A stretch of DNA of 64,000 nt from the NCBI RefSeq assembly GCF_947179165.1, contig NC_077242.1, positions 30,916,097 to 30,980,096 of the forward strand, written 5' to 3'. The position numbers were made by a program, and so were the translations under genes. This document shows, in pieces, positions 36,434 through 46,749 of the stretch. The number at the start of each line of letters is the position of its first letter. Within the stretch, counting starts at the first letter, position 1. The DNA comes from Solanum dulcamara (Eukaryota; Streptophyta; Magnoliopsida; Solanales; Solanaceae). The notes below the pieces were generated by a model. It had not been told where the DNA came from. It worked only from the letters and a program-made list of their open reading frames with translations, and searched no databases.

Positions 36434-37760
36434 TCATGTATAGTTATTCAAAATTGATTGAATCTCACTATTGATTGCCTCTTTCCAAAATACTGAATCA
36501 AAAGAAGACATTGCAGCTTTAAATGTTTGAGGCTCATTTTCATACAACAATGTCACAAAGTCTGGTCCAAATGAAGTATATATCTTTTGACGTTTGCTAC
36601 GCCTTGGAACCTCTTCGGTTGGTTTACTTTCTTTTGGTTCTTCTCGTAGTCGTTTAGATCTTTCACTTGAGGACTCACATTTAGTTTTATACGGATAAAT
36701 ATTTTCAAAGAATTCAGCATTATCTGATTCAATTACCGTATTAATATTAATTTCAGGATTGTCCGATTTGTGAACCAAAAATCGACAAGCTTTGCTGTTT
36801 GTAGCATATCCAATAAAAACAAAATTCATGGTCTTTGGTTTGATTTTTACCCTTTTAAGCAAAGGAACTTGGACCTTTGCTAAACACCCCACACTTTGAA
36901 ATATTTTAAGTTGGGGTTTTTTCCTTTCCATAGTTCATATGGAATAGTTTGTGTTTTGCTGTGGGGCACTCTATTGAGTATTCGATTAGCTGTAAGGATT
37001 GCTTCCCCCCACAAGTTTTGCGGTAAACCAGAACTTATTAATAAAGCATTCATCATTTCTTTTAATGTTCAATTTTTCCTTTCCGCAATTCCATTTGATT
37101 GTGGTGTGTAGGGGGCAGTAGTTTGATGAATAATTCCATATTCTAAACATATCTCTTCAAAAGGAGATTCGTATTCTCCACCTCTATCACTTCTAATCAT
37201 TTTTATCCTTTTATTCAATTGATTTTCCACTTCGTTCTTGTATTGCTTAAATGCATCAATTGTTTCATCCTTACTACTAAGCAGATACACATAACAATAT
37301 CGAGTGCAATCATCAATAAAAGTTATAAAATACTTCTTTCCACCACGAGTTGGTGTAGACTTCATATCACAAATGTCTGTGTGAATCAATTCTAAGGGAC
37401 TAGAATTCCTTTTAATAGATTTATAAGGATACTTAGCATACTTAGATTCAACACATATTTGACACTTTGATTTATTGCAATCAAAGTTAGGCAATATATT
37501 TAAGTTAATCAGTTTTTGCAAGGTTTTATGATTGACATGTCCTAAACGTGAATGCCATCAATTATTTGACTCAAGTAAGTAAGAAGAAGCTTGAACTTTA
37601 TTATCATAAACAACCATTACATTTAGTTTGAAAAGACCCTCAGTGAGGTAGCCTTTTCTAGATACATTTCATTCTTACTGACAACTACTTTGTCTGAAAC
37701 TAGAACACACTTGATTCCATTCTTGATAAGAAGGCCGGCAGACACCAAATTCTTTCGCAT
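36434..37760 (-). pseudogene. Copia C integrase
   Basis: It starts after a stop at 37758-37760 (in VYHVP-stop-MRKNLVSAG, where Asp is expected). A frame disturbance affects the pre-integrase region near 37560-37680. From 37521 the frame holds a [16 protein letters not shown] zinc-type block, the core Asp in [19 protein letters not shown] (second Asp) and [10 protein letters not shown] (Glu), so the DDE triad is present. TGA at 37069-37071 replaces an Arg codon. One G is missing from a G run near 36885-36890, shifting the frame in the FKVWGCLAK block. The linker to RT is Ser/Lys/Glu-rich. Confidence 0.9.
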
Positions 37761-38888
37761 TTATGGAACATGATAAACTTTATTCAGCATCACCACCTTG
37801 CCGGATGTCATTTTTAAAAATACTCTCCCATATCCTTCAATCTTAGCAGTTGCTGAATTTCCCATATAGATCGTCGCATCAGGTGCTGTAGGGGAATAAG
37901 TAGAGAAGGCTTCTCGGATTACACATACATGCGAAGTAGCTCCCGAATCAAGCCACCATTCTTTGGGATTACCTACTAGGTTGCATTCTGATAGCATTGC
38001 ACACAGATCATCGATACCTTCTTTATTTTCCACCATATTGGCTTGTCCCTTTCTCTTGTCCTTTTTTGGAAGATGATAATCTGGAGCTTTGTGGCCAATT
38101 TTCCCACAATTATAACAATTTCCCTTGAACTTTTTCTTGTTCTGCTCCTGATTCTTTCCAAAAGGTTGCTTCCTTTTTTTATTCTTCGGAGCAGCATCTT
38201 CAACGATGTTCGCTCCCATAATCGTTGAATTTCCACGCGACTTCTTTTTTGCTGTTTTGTTATCTACCTCAATCTTGAGACGAATCACAAGATCTTCGAA
38301 CTTCATTTCCTTGCGCTTGTGCTTTAGATAATTTTTGAAATCTCTCCACGAAGGAGGCAACTTTTCTATCATAGCAGTCACTTGAAATGCTTTATTAACT
38401 ACCATACCTTCAGTAATAAGGTCATAAAAAATAAGTTGTAGTTCTTGAACTTGGGTTCCAATAATTCTGCTATCTATCATTTTATAGTCTAGGAACTTAG
38501 CAACCATAAATTTTTTCAAGCATGCGTCTTTAGTCTTGTACTTTTTCTCAAGTGTATCCCACAATTCTTTAGAAGTTTTCACAGCACTGTAGACATTGTA
38601 CAAATCATCATCCAAAGCACTTAGGATGTAACCCTTGCATAGAAAATCCGTCTGTGTCCATGCCTCAGTAATCATAAATTTTTTATTGGTCGGCATATCA
38701 GCAGCGGGCACAAGAGGGTCTTCGTTGGTGAACTTCTGTATACCAAGAGTGGTAAGCCAAAAGAACACCCTTTTCTTCCATCCTTTGAAGTTGGCTCTAG
38801 AAAATTTTCTTGGTTTTTCTATCGGTGGCATAAAAGTGCGGCTTATTGCAGCAACAGTCGCAGAAGTAGTAGCAGTATCACTTGTCAT
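37761..38888 (-). CDS. Copia C gag-protease, intact 375-codon frame
   Basis: The frame starts at 38888 with MTSDTATTSATVAA and runs uninterrupted to 37761. Residues about 20-60 form the DUF4219-like start (FSRANFKGWKKRVFFWLTTL). Residues about 75-215 are the UBN2 gag region with LWDTLEKKYKTKD and LPPSWRDFKNYLKHKRKEM. A basic linker follows, then one zinc knuckle, CYNCGKIGHKAPDYH, where the last Cys is Tyr (CX2CX4H, then Y). The protease starts with WWLDSGATSHV, whose DSG is intact. The stop after VYHVP is a nonsense change, so this is the front part of a longer polyprotein. Among the genes in this window it has the best claim to a translatable product. Whether it is expressed is unknown. Confidence 0.85.
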   Translation of the reverse strand: MTSDTATTSATVAAISRTFMPPIEKPRKFSRANFKGWKKRVFFWLTTLGIQKFTNEDPLVPAADMPTNKKFMITEAWTQTDFLCKGYILSALDDDLYNVYSAVKTSKELWDTLEKKYKTKDACLKKFMVAKFLDYKMIDSRIIGTQVQELQLIFYDLITEGMVVNKAFQVTAMIEKLPPSWRDFKNYLKHKRKEMKFEDLVIRLKIEVDNKTAKKKSRGNSTIMGANIVEDAAPKNKKRKQPFGKNQEQNKKKFKGNCYNCGKIGHKAPDYHLPKKDKRKGQANMVENKEGIDDLCAMLSECNLVGNPKEWWLDSGATSHVCVIREAFSTYSPTAPDATIYMGNSATAKIEGYGRVFLKMTSGKVVMLNKVYHVP

Positions 38889-39138
38889 TTCTTTTCACTA
38901 TCAAAATAGACAAACTGTCTTAATATTTCAGAATATCAGACCTTTTACCAAAACAACAATGAAGTTTTTATACTCTTCAAATCATTGTACAAGTATGAAC
39001 TTTAATATTCCAACGAAGTTTTTATACTTTTCAAGTTAGAATATTTATTTCATACGGAGTAGAAAACCACATAGGTTTTAGTATCTAAAAACAAAATAAG
39101 TTTAATCAGAAAAAAAATAACGATAATTTCCTTAAGAT

Positions 39139-40021
39139 AGTTAATAAACTGTATTGAAAAATACTAAACAGTAACAATAACTTTTGAAAGTAATAAAAGA
39201 CAGAATTTGAAAATAATAACAGTATATAAAAAATTATTGTAAGAACAAAATCGAGCCCACTGAATACACAGTGTGTCCTTAAGGAAATTATTCCCCTCAA
39301 AGTACCCGAGGTTTTGGAATCTTTCCTCCCAGCATAGAACGATTTACTCACCAAAGTAGAGGTACTGCAAATTTTTGGTGACTGCGAACCACTCGAAGAC
39401 TGTATATCAAACGATTTTAGGAAGTGCAGAAAGAAGAAGAAGAAGATGTTATTTCAGAAATTTTGTATGGAACATTCTGAGGATTAAGAGACATATATAG
39501 ACTGTTTACACCTTTTAAGAAAAGACACCTATTGGGAAAAGATTTGTCTATTGAGAAAAGGTTTGCAACTTTTCGGATAAAGTTGCAACCTTTCAAAAAT
39601 CTGTTGGAAAAATGGAGGGAATTTTTTAAAAAAAAATTAATCCGGGAAAGAAACGCGTCGCGGGTCACAGGTCAGGATTTTTTCACTTAATTAATTAATT
39701 AAATAAATAATATTAATTAATTAAAATTTAAAGGAAATTTGGTCCAAAAAGATTATCAATCAATCATAAATCCAAAGCCGTAGCCGTAGCCGTAGCCGAA
39801 GCCGAGCCGAGTGAGCGACGACGACGACGGCGTGAGGGGAAACCCTCTTCTTGACCCTTTAGCAACATGAAGGAGTGCTTCTACTTTTAAGTAGGAGACT
39901 TTTCATTTCCACCACCTATGTGGGACCAAAGCTTATTTAATAAAGCAAGAGAGAATAGATCATTTTCCCTCCACTTCTTTTCCCCTTAATTTCTCATTCA
40001 AACTATCAATTAAACCCAACA
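39139..40021 (-). mobile_element. Copia C 5' LTR
   Basis: It aligns with 33460-34384. On the minus strand it starts TGTTGGGTTT at 40021 and ends at 39139, where the terminal CA has become CT. It is about 883 bp, shorter by the hexanucleotide expansion in its partner. Confidence 0.92.
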
Positions 40022-40560
40022 ATTATCAGCCAACTAACATAAATTTTCCCGTGATTCAACCTTTGCAGTACATCACATTTATCTTAAATTGTTGTAATAT
40101 ATAAACTTTGAAATTAAATTTGATGTTCAATTATATTGTAAGTTGTTGCTTAGTTTCCTTGACAACTGTTATGTCAAGATCATGGTTTGTAAATAATTAT
40201 ATCTTTCCGTTACAATTAGCATAAGTTTTAGGCATTATTAATCTACTCTTGTATATATTGATGTGATTGACCTGTTGAAAAGGTTCAAGTAAAGAAAGAA
40301 AAAAGCAAAACTATGAAACTTGTGTAGCGTTTGAACCCTTTTAAACATTTGTTGCGATTTTGCTAATCTAATACTCTAAATAAAAGACTTCATTATTTGT
40401 GTATTGTTACTTTGTTTGTATTTTGATAGGTTGGGCACTCTCCACTATCCCATTTCTTTCCTTTTTAGCTATTTTCATCACTCTCTGGGCATTTTAACTA
40501 ATTGTACAAGTGTCATTTGCAAGCTATTTTTATCTTTCTTTTTTTTTAGCTATTGTACAA
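40022..40560 (-). pseudogene. LINE piece 1b: start of endonuclease domain
   Basis: Minus-strand blocks ANCNGKI-LF (about 40200-40222), TVVKETKQQLTI and a VYAK-type sequence next to ESRENL (about 40040-40095) match the N-terminal half of plant LINE endonucleases. The frame continues across the copia C insertion into ADNINSLS. The stretch 40270-40560 shows no recognisable motif and contains a 19-bp direct repeat. Confidence 0.8.
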
Positions 40561-40570
40561 GTGTCATTTG
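40501..40570. repeat. 19-bp direct repeat flanking a T-rich 32-bp segment
   Basis: The sequence ATTGTACAAGTGTCATTTG occurs at 40501-40519 and 40552-40570. The 32 bases between include a long T run. This could be a local duplication, or a tiny truncated target-primed insertion whose poly-A tail lies on the minus strand. Confidence 0.8.
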
Positions 40571-41604
40571 TTAAGCTTGTAAATCTGGGCAACCTCTCCC
40601 TTATTATTGCCATCTTCTTCCCCCAAATTATATGTAACAATATGATGGAGAATTCTATTTGAAGAGTTTAATTTTAAAGCTAGAACACGAGACTCATCTC
40701 TTTGCACCACTGTGGGAACTTCTATGAAGGCTAAACTATTATCAGTATTAGGTTCTTTAACACGATCCATATTATTATTGTTGGTATGTTTTCTATGAGA
40801 AAAAATAAACTTTCCAACTATATGTGACTGCATCAAATTCAATTACCGGCTACTATTGATATTGTTCTTTGCCATCTAATTATCTGGTGTGTCGTTTACA
40901 TCATTGTACCCCGTCTTATCTGCATTGCCTGAATTATCTTATAGTATATTAACTAAATGTTTGCTGTCATCTTTTATAGTTTTTGTATTGAGTAGTCTTT
41001 GACCCTGTTGTGTGCCTGTAGGAATCTCAAGAGAATCAGTTTTAACAATGCCATAGGTCATGCATTCACGAACCTCAAGAGTAGAGGATGACCCTTCTCC
41101 TTGCACTTCCTTACCATAATTTTTATTAACCCTTTATTAACCCAATCTGTTGTTGTAAGCATTTACTGCTTATCGTTGTGCCCTTTTGAATCTGGATTAA
41201 GATTCTTATGCTTATTTGGATGTTGACCATTGATGGATTTATCTATACAGCTTGATTTGCGTGCTTCTTTAATCTTCCTCTTCATTGTCCGTGGGGTTAT
41301 TGTTTAAAACCTCAAACTTTTTTTCACTACTGGTTTTTCTAACTAATCAATGACATGTTCTTTGTTCGGGAGGATTTTTATTTCTCACAACTTTCCAATT
41401 ATTTGGATCACCAACTACTTTGCCACTAGATAGAATTTTGTTTTTGCCTTTCTGAATATTTTGTACCTTAATTTTTTGAGATTTGTCGTGTTTCTGCATA
41501 GTCGCCTCTTTTTTATCATTCCTTACTGGCTGATTGAATAATGTATATTCTGAATGATATGTCCTAGCATTTACAGTCAATAAAATACTTTGGGACATGA
41601 TCAT
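40564..41604 (-). pseudogene. LINE piece 1a: linker between ORF1 domain and endonuclease
   Basis: Two open minus-strand stretches remain: 92 codons (40564-40842, Asn-rich, ending EVAQIYKLNK) and 85 codons (41347-41604, Lys-rich, with DPNNWKVVRNK). They lie in the order expected for the low-complexity linker between the gag-like domain and the endonuclease of plant LINEs. I do not recognise a domain in them. Confidence 0.55.
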
Positions 41605-41639
41605 ATTTGATTTGAATAATTTCTGTCTAAGTCACTCCT

Positions 41640-42130
41640 ACAATTTCATATTCAATATCCATCAGGACAGAATTAGGGAAAGTTCTTTGTAGGTCTACCA
41701 TAAGCTTCACTCTTGTGCAACTTGGCCTACTCTTGTTGATCATGGCTAGGTTAAGTTGGATAGAATCTCCTACAGCTAAAGTTTATGTGAAAAGATATTC
41801 TTTCACAAGAAAGTGGGTAATAGATTGGGAAATGAGATCCACATCATAACCTTAGTCATTTTTTCATTTATCCTAAATCTGGAATTATATATAAGTGTAC
41901 ACATTATATATGAATGTCCATCTGTTCATGTTATATGGAAAGCTCCTTTCAAAACTAAGTTTATGAAATCTCCCCAAAGGTTTAGACAAATGAGAATGTG
42001 AAGATTGTGAAATAAATCAATCTGACATCCTCTCTTCATTTCACACTGTTGTGGGATTATCTTCCGTAATTCTTCTAGATTAGACCATTCATATGAAAAC
42101 TTTCCAATAAAAGAAAATTAATGATTTTCT
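41640..42130 (-). pseudogene. LINE ORF1: DUF4283-type domain and start of zinc-knuckle region
   Basis: On the minus strand from about 42110 the sequence reads FIGKFSYEWSNLEELRKIIP, HNLHILI and GAFHITW, then a W-SFPNLLPTF block near 41800-41815 and DSIQLNLAMINKSRPSCTRVKLMVDL (about 41690-41770). This is the DUF4283 domain with the following RPS-ARVKV segment that precedes a zf-CCHC_4 knuckle in the gag-like part of plant LINEs. It is presumed to bind element RNA. Frames shift several times. The 5' end of the LINE is probably a little to the right, near 42300, and is not sharply visible. Confidence 0.82.
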
Positions 42131-42300
42131 ATCTAATTTTTTATGTAATTCAAAAATATTATGACAATATGTTAAAGAGAGGAGTATATCCCAGCTTAGG
42201 CTCAAAAGATAAATTTAAGATTGGGTGGCTTGTGATTCCCATATAGAGTAGTCATTTATATTTAACATCAGGTCAGGCTCTTTGATGACTTTCACATTCT

Positions 42301-42924
42301 GACTACTAATACAAAAAAATCTCGCGAACTGTATAATAAGTCAACTCGTACGTAAAAACAACAAAATAAATTCATAGAACACCAAATGAAAAAACATTAA
42401 AAGGAAAATGCATGCTTATGTTGCAAAATGTTACTGGATACATGATAATGACTACTTACATCTCGATCTTACATTCTTTAATGGAAAAAATGTTCCTTCT
42501 TTATATTATTGTCTTGAAGGATCTTTCTACCTCTCGTTCATTCAGTTACGTATGAAATATTAATACAGTAATCAATCAAAGAAATAAATGTTGCTTCCAA
42601 CCATTGTGATACCTGAAATGAATTAACATTAAATGTCATAATTGTTAGCTCTTTATTCAATTGAATTCGTGCAATTCATGAAATTATTAAATTAATCAGG
42701 TAAATCTGGTGTTTAATGAATCAACTTTTCCAATTCTTCAGATTTTTATATTGTACAGTCAAAATTCATAGAAATTCCAAAAAAATATTAAATGAATAGT
42801 AAATTTTAGATGATTTGAAGGAAATAAATTAATAATTAAGAGGTAAAATAATATTTTAAATCTAAAAAGCTATTTTTGTAATTCAACTTTTAACTTAGAT
42901 GCTTCCCACTTTTAATAATATATG
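42301..42924. other. AT-rich non-coding DNA between LINE and MULE
   Basis: No coding motif is seen on either strand. It may hold the LINE 5' untranslated region and a truncated upstream part of the MULE. The stretch 42840-42910 has the feel of a small dispersed repeat, but I could not find a second copy in this window. Confidence 0.35.
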
Positions 42925-43380
42925 ATTACTCACAAATTGGAGAGGTGAAGAAAGAAGGAAGGGATTCTGGGGTTGTGCTAGAGACACATTTGAGGCACAA
43001 TTTTAGCACAAGTTAGATGGTCCAGCCAGGTAGGGAAGAGAAATTGTTGAAGACCTTATCAGATAGAACAATGAGTGATGGTGCAAATCTTACTTCAAGT
43101 TTTTTTCCAAATTTGACAATGTAGATACTAACATGGCAGAGAATTTCAATTCTTGGATCTTAGAACCTAGGAACAAGACTATTTATTTCAATGTTGGTAG
43201 AAATCAGGATTAAGGTGATGAGTAGGGTAAGCAAGTCAAGATCATTTGTTGATTATTGGACAAACAATATATCTACAATGGCAATGATGGTATTCAATGT
43301 CAATGTAACAAGATCAATGCCGTGCAATATTGATTTGAATAGTGATGAAGGGTATGAAGTGTCAGAAGGGGCATACAAGC
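42925..43380 (+). pseudogene. MULE transposase piece 1
   Basis: Mutator-like transposases cut and paste DNA at terminal inverted repeats. The plus strand reads FWGCARDTFEAQF, EIVEDLI, WCKSYFKFFSKFDNVDTNMA, then ENFNSWIL, which corresponds to the ESFNAWI block of plant MURA-type proteins. After a single-base shift near 43190 it continues as LVEIRIKVMSRVSKSRSFVD and MAMMVFNVNVTRSMPCNID up to EGAYK. There are four in-frame stops (three TAG and one TGA) before the shift. The catalytic DDE core upstream is not seen. The right edge is the insertion point of element D. Confidence 0.88.
43376..43380. repeat. Left target-site duplication of element D (CAAGC)
   Basis: CAAGC stands directly before the LTR start TGTGACACC and recurs at 51726-51730 directly after the terminal TGACA. 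The match is perfect. Confidence 0.95.
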
Positions 43381-46300
43381 TGTGACACCTCGGAATTTTT
43401 TTCGCAAAGAATCGAACATTTCTTCACGTGTGGGTAGACTCGGACCGGAGGACTTGTAATTCTACACATGAGTTAGGATTAATTCCTAAGTATTTGAAGT
43501 GTGTTAGATGTGTTTAGGGGTCATAAGGGATCTCTAACACCAAGTCGAGTCCAAAGAACTCCAATCGATTAAGTTTTCGGACGAGTTAGTATAAGGGTCA
43601 ACTACAAACGACCATATCTCCTAGGATATAACGAACTGGGTGGCCCACGACCTACCAAATTAAAGGTCTTTGAGTCTTCTTTCCAACGCCACCACAATTG
43701 TAATTTTTGTAGTTCTGAGTCAAACGTTATGGCTATTTTACTACAGACTAGTACTGCAGGAATTTCTGGCCTGGGCGAGATTTAGGCTTGGTGCTCCAGT
43801 GGCGCCCCATGCTACTAAAGTGCCAGAAAATAGCCTCAGTAGTTTGGGGCTTGGCGCGATGCGCCACTATTAGATGTGCAGGGTTTTAAGCCTATTTTGG
43901 CATGGCGCTGCAGTGGCGCAACGCGCCATTATAGCGCCAACAAGACTTTTGCCCAAATTTGCAGATTTTTGGAAGTGGGGCAACTTGGACTTTTTCCAAA
44001 TTATATATACACCATCCTTGAGCATTTTGGACCATTATTTTTAGCTTCTCTCTCTCTAAAAAGCCCTAGAAATTTTCCCTCTCTTCTTCTTCTTCTTCCC
44101 TAAATCCATCTCCAACAAAGGGTGCCTTCAAGAGCTTCAAGAATTCAAGCCTTCCATTGAAGACCTAACATCAAGTTCCTTCAAAGTATTCAAACAAGGT
44201 ATGTAAGGCTAACCTAAAATATGGATTGAGTTCTTCCATATGCCCATAGATGTGTTGGTTAGGAGTTGTGAAAGAGTTGCACCTTCTAGAAAGGTTTTCT
44301 TGAAAGTTTTCCCTAAACTATGGACTGTTTTTAGATATAAATGGTTGATTGATGATTTTAATGACTTGAGTTACTAAATAGTTATTTTTCATATTATTAA
44401 CTACAAATGTATCTTTGTATATAGATTTATAGGTATTGACGATATTCTTGAGTTGAGTTTTGTTGAGAGTATGGGTTCATGTTTCATTCACATGAACCCA
44501 AGATGAGACTTCTTGTCATAAATGTCTTGAGGTTGAGATGGATAGTTGTGTGTATATATGTATTGATTGGAATGAAAAGAATGAATTGGTTAGTTAAGAA
44601 TGTCCCTTTGCTTCTATAAAATGAACATAGGACAAAAATAAGGATTTTGGAGTAGATGTTTGATGATTGATGTGATGATGATACTTGATAATGATGTGAT
44701 GATAATGTTTGATGATGATGTAAATGATAATATATGATGATGATGTGATAATGATGTTTTGATGATGAAGTGAGTGATGACGTGAATGGTGCTTATTTAA
44801 TATGTGTAAAATGATTGATGAAGAGGTATATTGAGGAGGATGTTGTATGATAAAGTGGATTGGAGTCTAATGCAATTTTGTGGTATGTGATGTGTATAAT
44901 TTGAGTTGAGTGGAGTCTTAGAAATATTTCGAAAATAAATAATCTTTTGAGGAGGATCTTTAAATAAATTATTTGTGAACCTTTTTGCATAAACTATTTA
45001 TACACTATTTTGAGTTTAAAGAAATATTAGTTTTATCTTTTATTTAGAAAAGAGTTTAAGTATGAGTTGAGTATGAGGAGCCTTTAAATGAGTTGAGTAT
45101 TTTTACATTAAAGTATCTATTTTGAGTTTGAGTTGAGGAGTTGAAATTATATGTTAATGTACATAATATTTTCTACATTCATTGAGTTTAGATTGTATAA
45201 ATTTTTAAAGAGAAGAGTTTGATGATTTGAGATGAGTTGATTTGAAAGAAGGTCCAATGAGACTTGTCATTATGAGTTAATTGAGTTGAAGTGAGAACAA
45301 AGTTGATGAGGTGGCAATGTTCCACATGAAACTAGCCGTGAGGGCTTGTTTGAGATGATTGGAGGAGTTTTATGAGGATGGAGTCATAGGAGGAGTATCG
45401 AGCATCGAATTGGGCAAGAGTATAGTCCATACTCAAACCCAATACCTGTGTTGCCAAACGTAGGGGGCATTGAACCGTTAAAGTCGGATGCTTCCCCGAG
45501 AGTTTTATCCTGACATTATAGGACTTGATTGGATTGGATCCATGAGTGTTTGATTTGTTCATACCCTGGCAAAGTATGAATGGGCGCGGCAACAACGTCG
45601 TTTTGTTGTACTTTCACTGGCTCATATGTGAAGGTTGTCGGATAAGAGAAACTCCCATTTAGGTCTTGATACTGCTCTGAGTCAGTTGAGTTGAGTGAGT
45701 TGCTATATGCTTATGAGTTAGTCCTGTCTAAACTATTTCTTGTTAGAATTAGGACACTCGAGTGAGTTGTTACATATTTATTGAGTTGAGTCCTTCGAGT
45801 TGAATTGTAAAATGTTGCATAATTTGATTTGCATATTTACTAAGTTAAGTCCTTTGAGCTGATTATTGAGTTGAATGTTGAGCAGATTGTATATGGTCAG
45901 ATTGGAGTAGATGAATTGTGATTGGATTGAATAGAATGGTATGTGACTAGAGTGGATTTGATTATTGAGTTGATTGTTGAGTTGAGTGTATATAATCGGA
46001 TTGTACATGATTGAAAGGGATCGAATTGTAAATAATTTGATTGAACTGTATTGTGTATGATTGGATTGGACTGTATGGTGTATGATTGGTCTTTGTCAAA
46101 AAATGTATTATTACTTTAGACTTATGACGCCTTGTTGAGTCTCTCTTATCATTCTGATTTGAGATATTTGGACCGTTGCTACTCTTCTTTAAGGTATGTT
46201 TTATTCTGCCATATTACATACTCGTACATTCCACGTACTGACGTCCATTTGGACTTGCATCATTTCATGATGCAGAGATAAGTTTAAAAGATCGTCAATA

Positions 46301-46749
46301 GGAGTATCATTAGGGATCTATTTCACACTCAGCGTATTGGTGAGTCCTCCCCTACATTCGGAGGACACCATCTATGTATTCTTGCCTCGAGTTAGCCCTT
46401 TTTATGATGATTTGAGGTAGCCATGAACATGTCATTGGCACCAATTAGATAGTAGTGATAGAGGCTTCATAGACTAGATAGTGATGAGTCGATTGAGTAT
46501 TTCTATCCTTGAGTTATTCTTATTAAATTATTTTAATGATAAATATTTTAGTCTATCTGTTGGCCCATGTCCTTTATTCTTCGAGTTGGATGGGTGATTT
46601 GAGTTGTCTGCTAAATTATTCTTTATTTTTAAACTTTTCGCTGAATGATTGAATGAACGGATGCGTGATCAGGCTATGTGGTTCGCTTGGGAGCCAGAAA
46701 TGGTTTCTGAATGCCGGTTATGTCTAGGGTACCCTCTCGGAGCGTGACA
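43381..46749 (+). mobile_element. Element D 5' LTR
   Basis: About 3.37 kb. It contains a GC-rich patch at 43787-43950 with repeated GGCGC/GCGCC motifs and a TATATATA run at 44002-44009, followed by a pyrimidine-rich leader. AAG|GTATGT at about 44195-44202 looks like a splice donor. GATG-rich simple sequence lies at 44650-44790, and the GTAC-type hairpin block at 46224-46238. Confidence 0.92.
44002..44100 (+). promoter_or_regulatory. Candidate LTR promoter and pyrimidine-rich leader of element D
   Basis: TATATATA at 44002-44009 is followed about 40 bases later by CTTCTCTCTCTCT and TTCTTCTTCTTC runs, typical of plant core promoters with a Y-patch-like leader. The same order is kept in the 3' LTR (49051-49150). 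That transcription starts here is inferred. Confidence 0.45.

Larger units (their letters stand above)
33460..40021 (-). mobile_element. Copia element C, nearly complete, minus strand
   Basis: A 6.56-kb Ty1/copia element with LTRs at 39139-40021 (5') and 33460-34384 (3'), flanked by perfect ATTAT duplications at 33455-33459 and 40022-40026. Gag-protease is one uninterrupted 375-codon frame. Integrase, RT and RNase H are separated only by a few stops and one single-base shift. It is the best-preserved element in the window. It sits in the LINE between the endonuclease start and the GDLN motif. No initiator-Met primer site is seen next to the 5' LTR. Confidence 0.93.

Noticed and set aside
38043..39039. 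Plus-strand frames across copia C
   Set aside because: They are antisense shadows of the intact minus-strand gag-protease frame and the adjoining leader.
45332..46008. Minus-strand frames repeated at 50346-51022
   Set aside because: Both copies lie at the same place in the two LTRs of element D, so they are duplicated with the LTR. Asn/Gln/Ile-rich sequence reflects TTGATTGAGTTG simple repeats.
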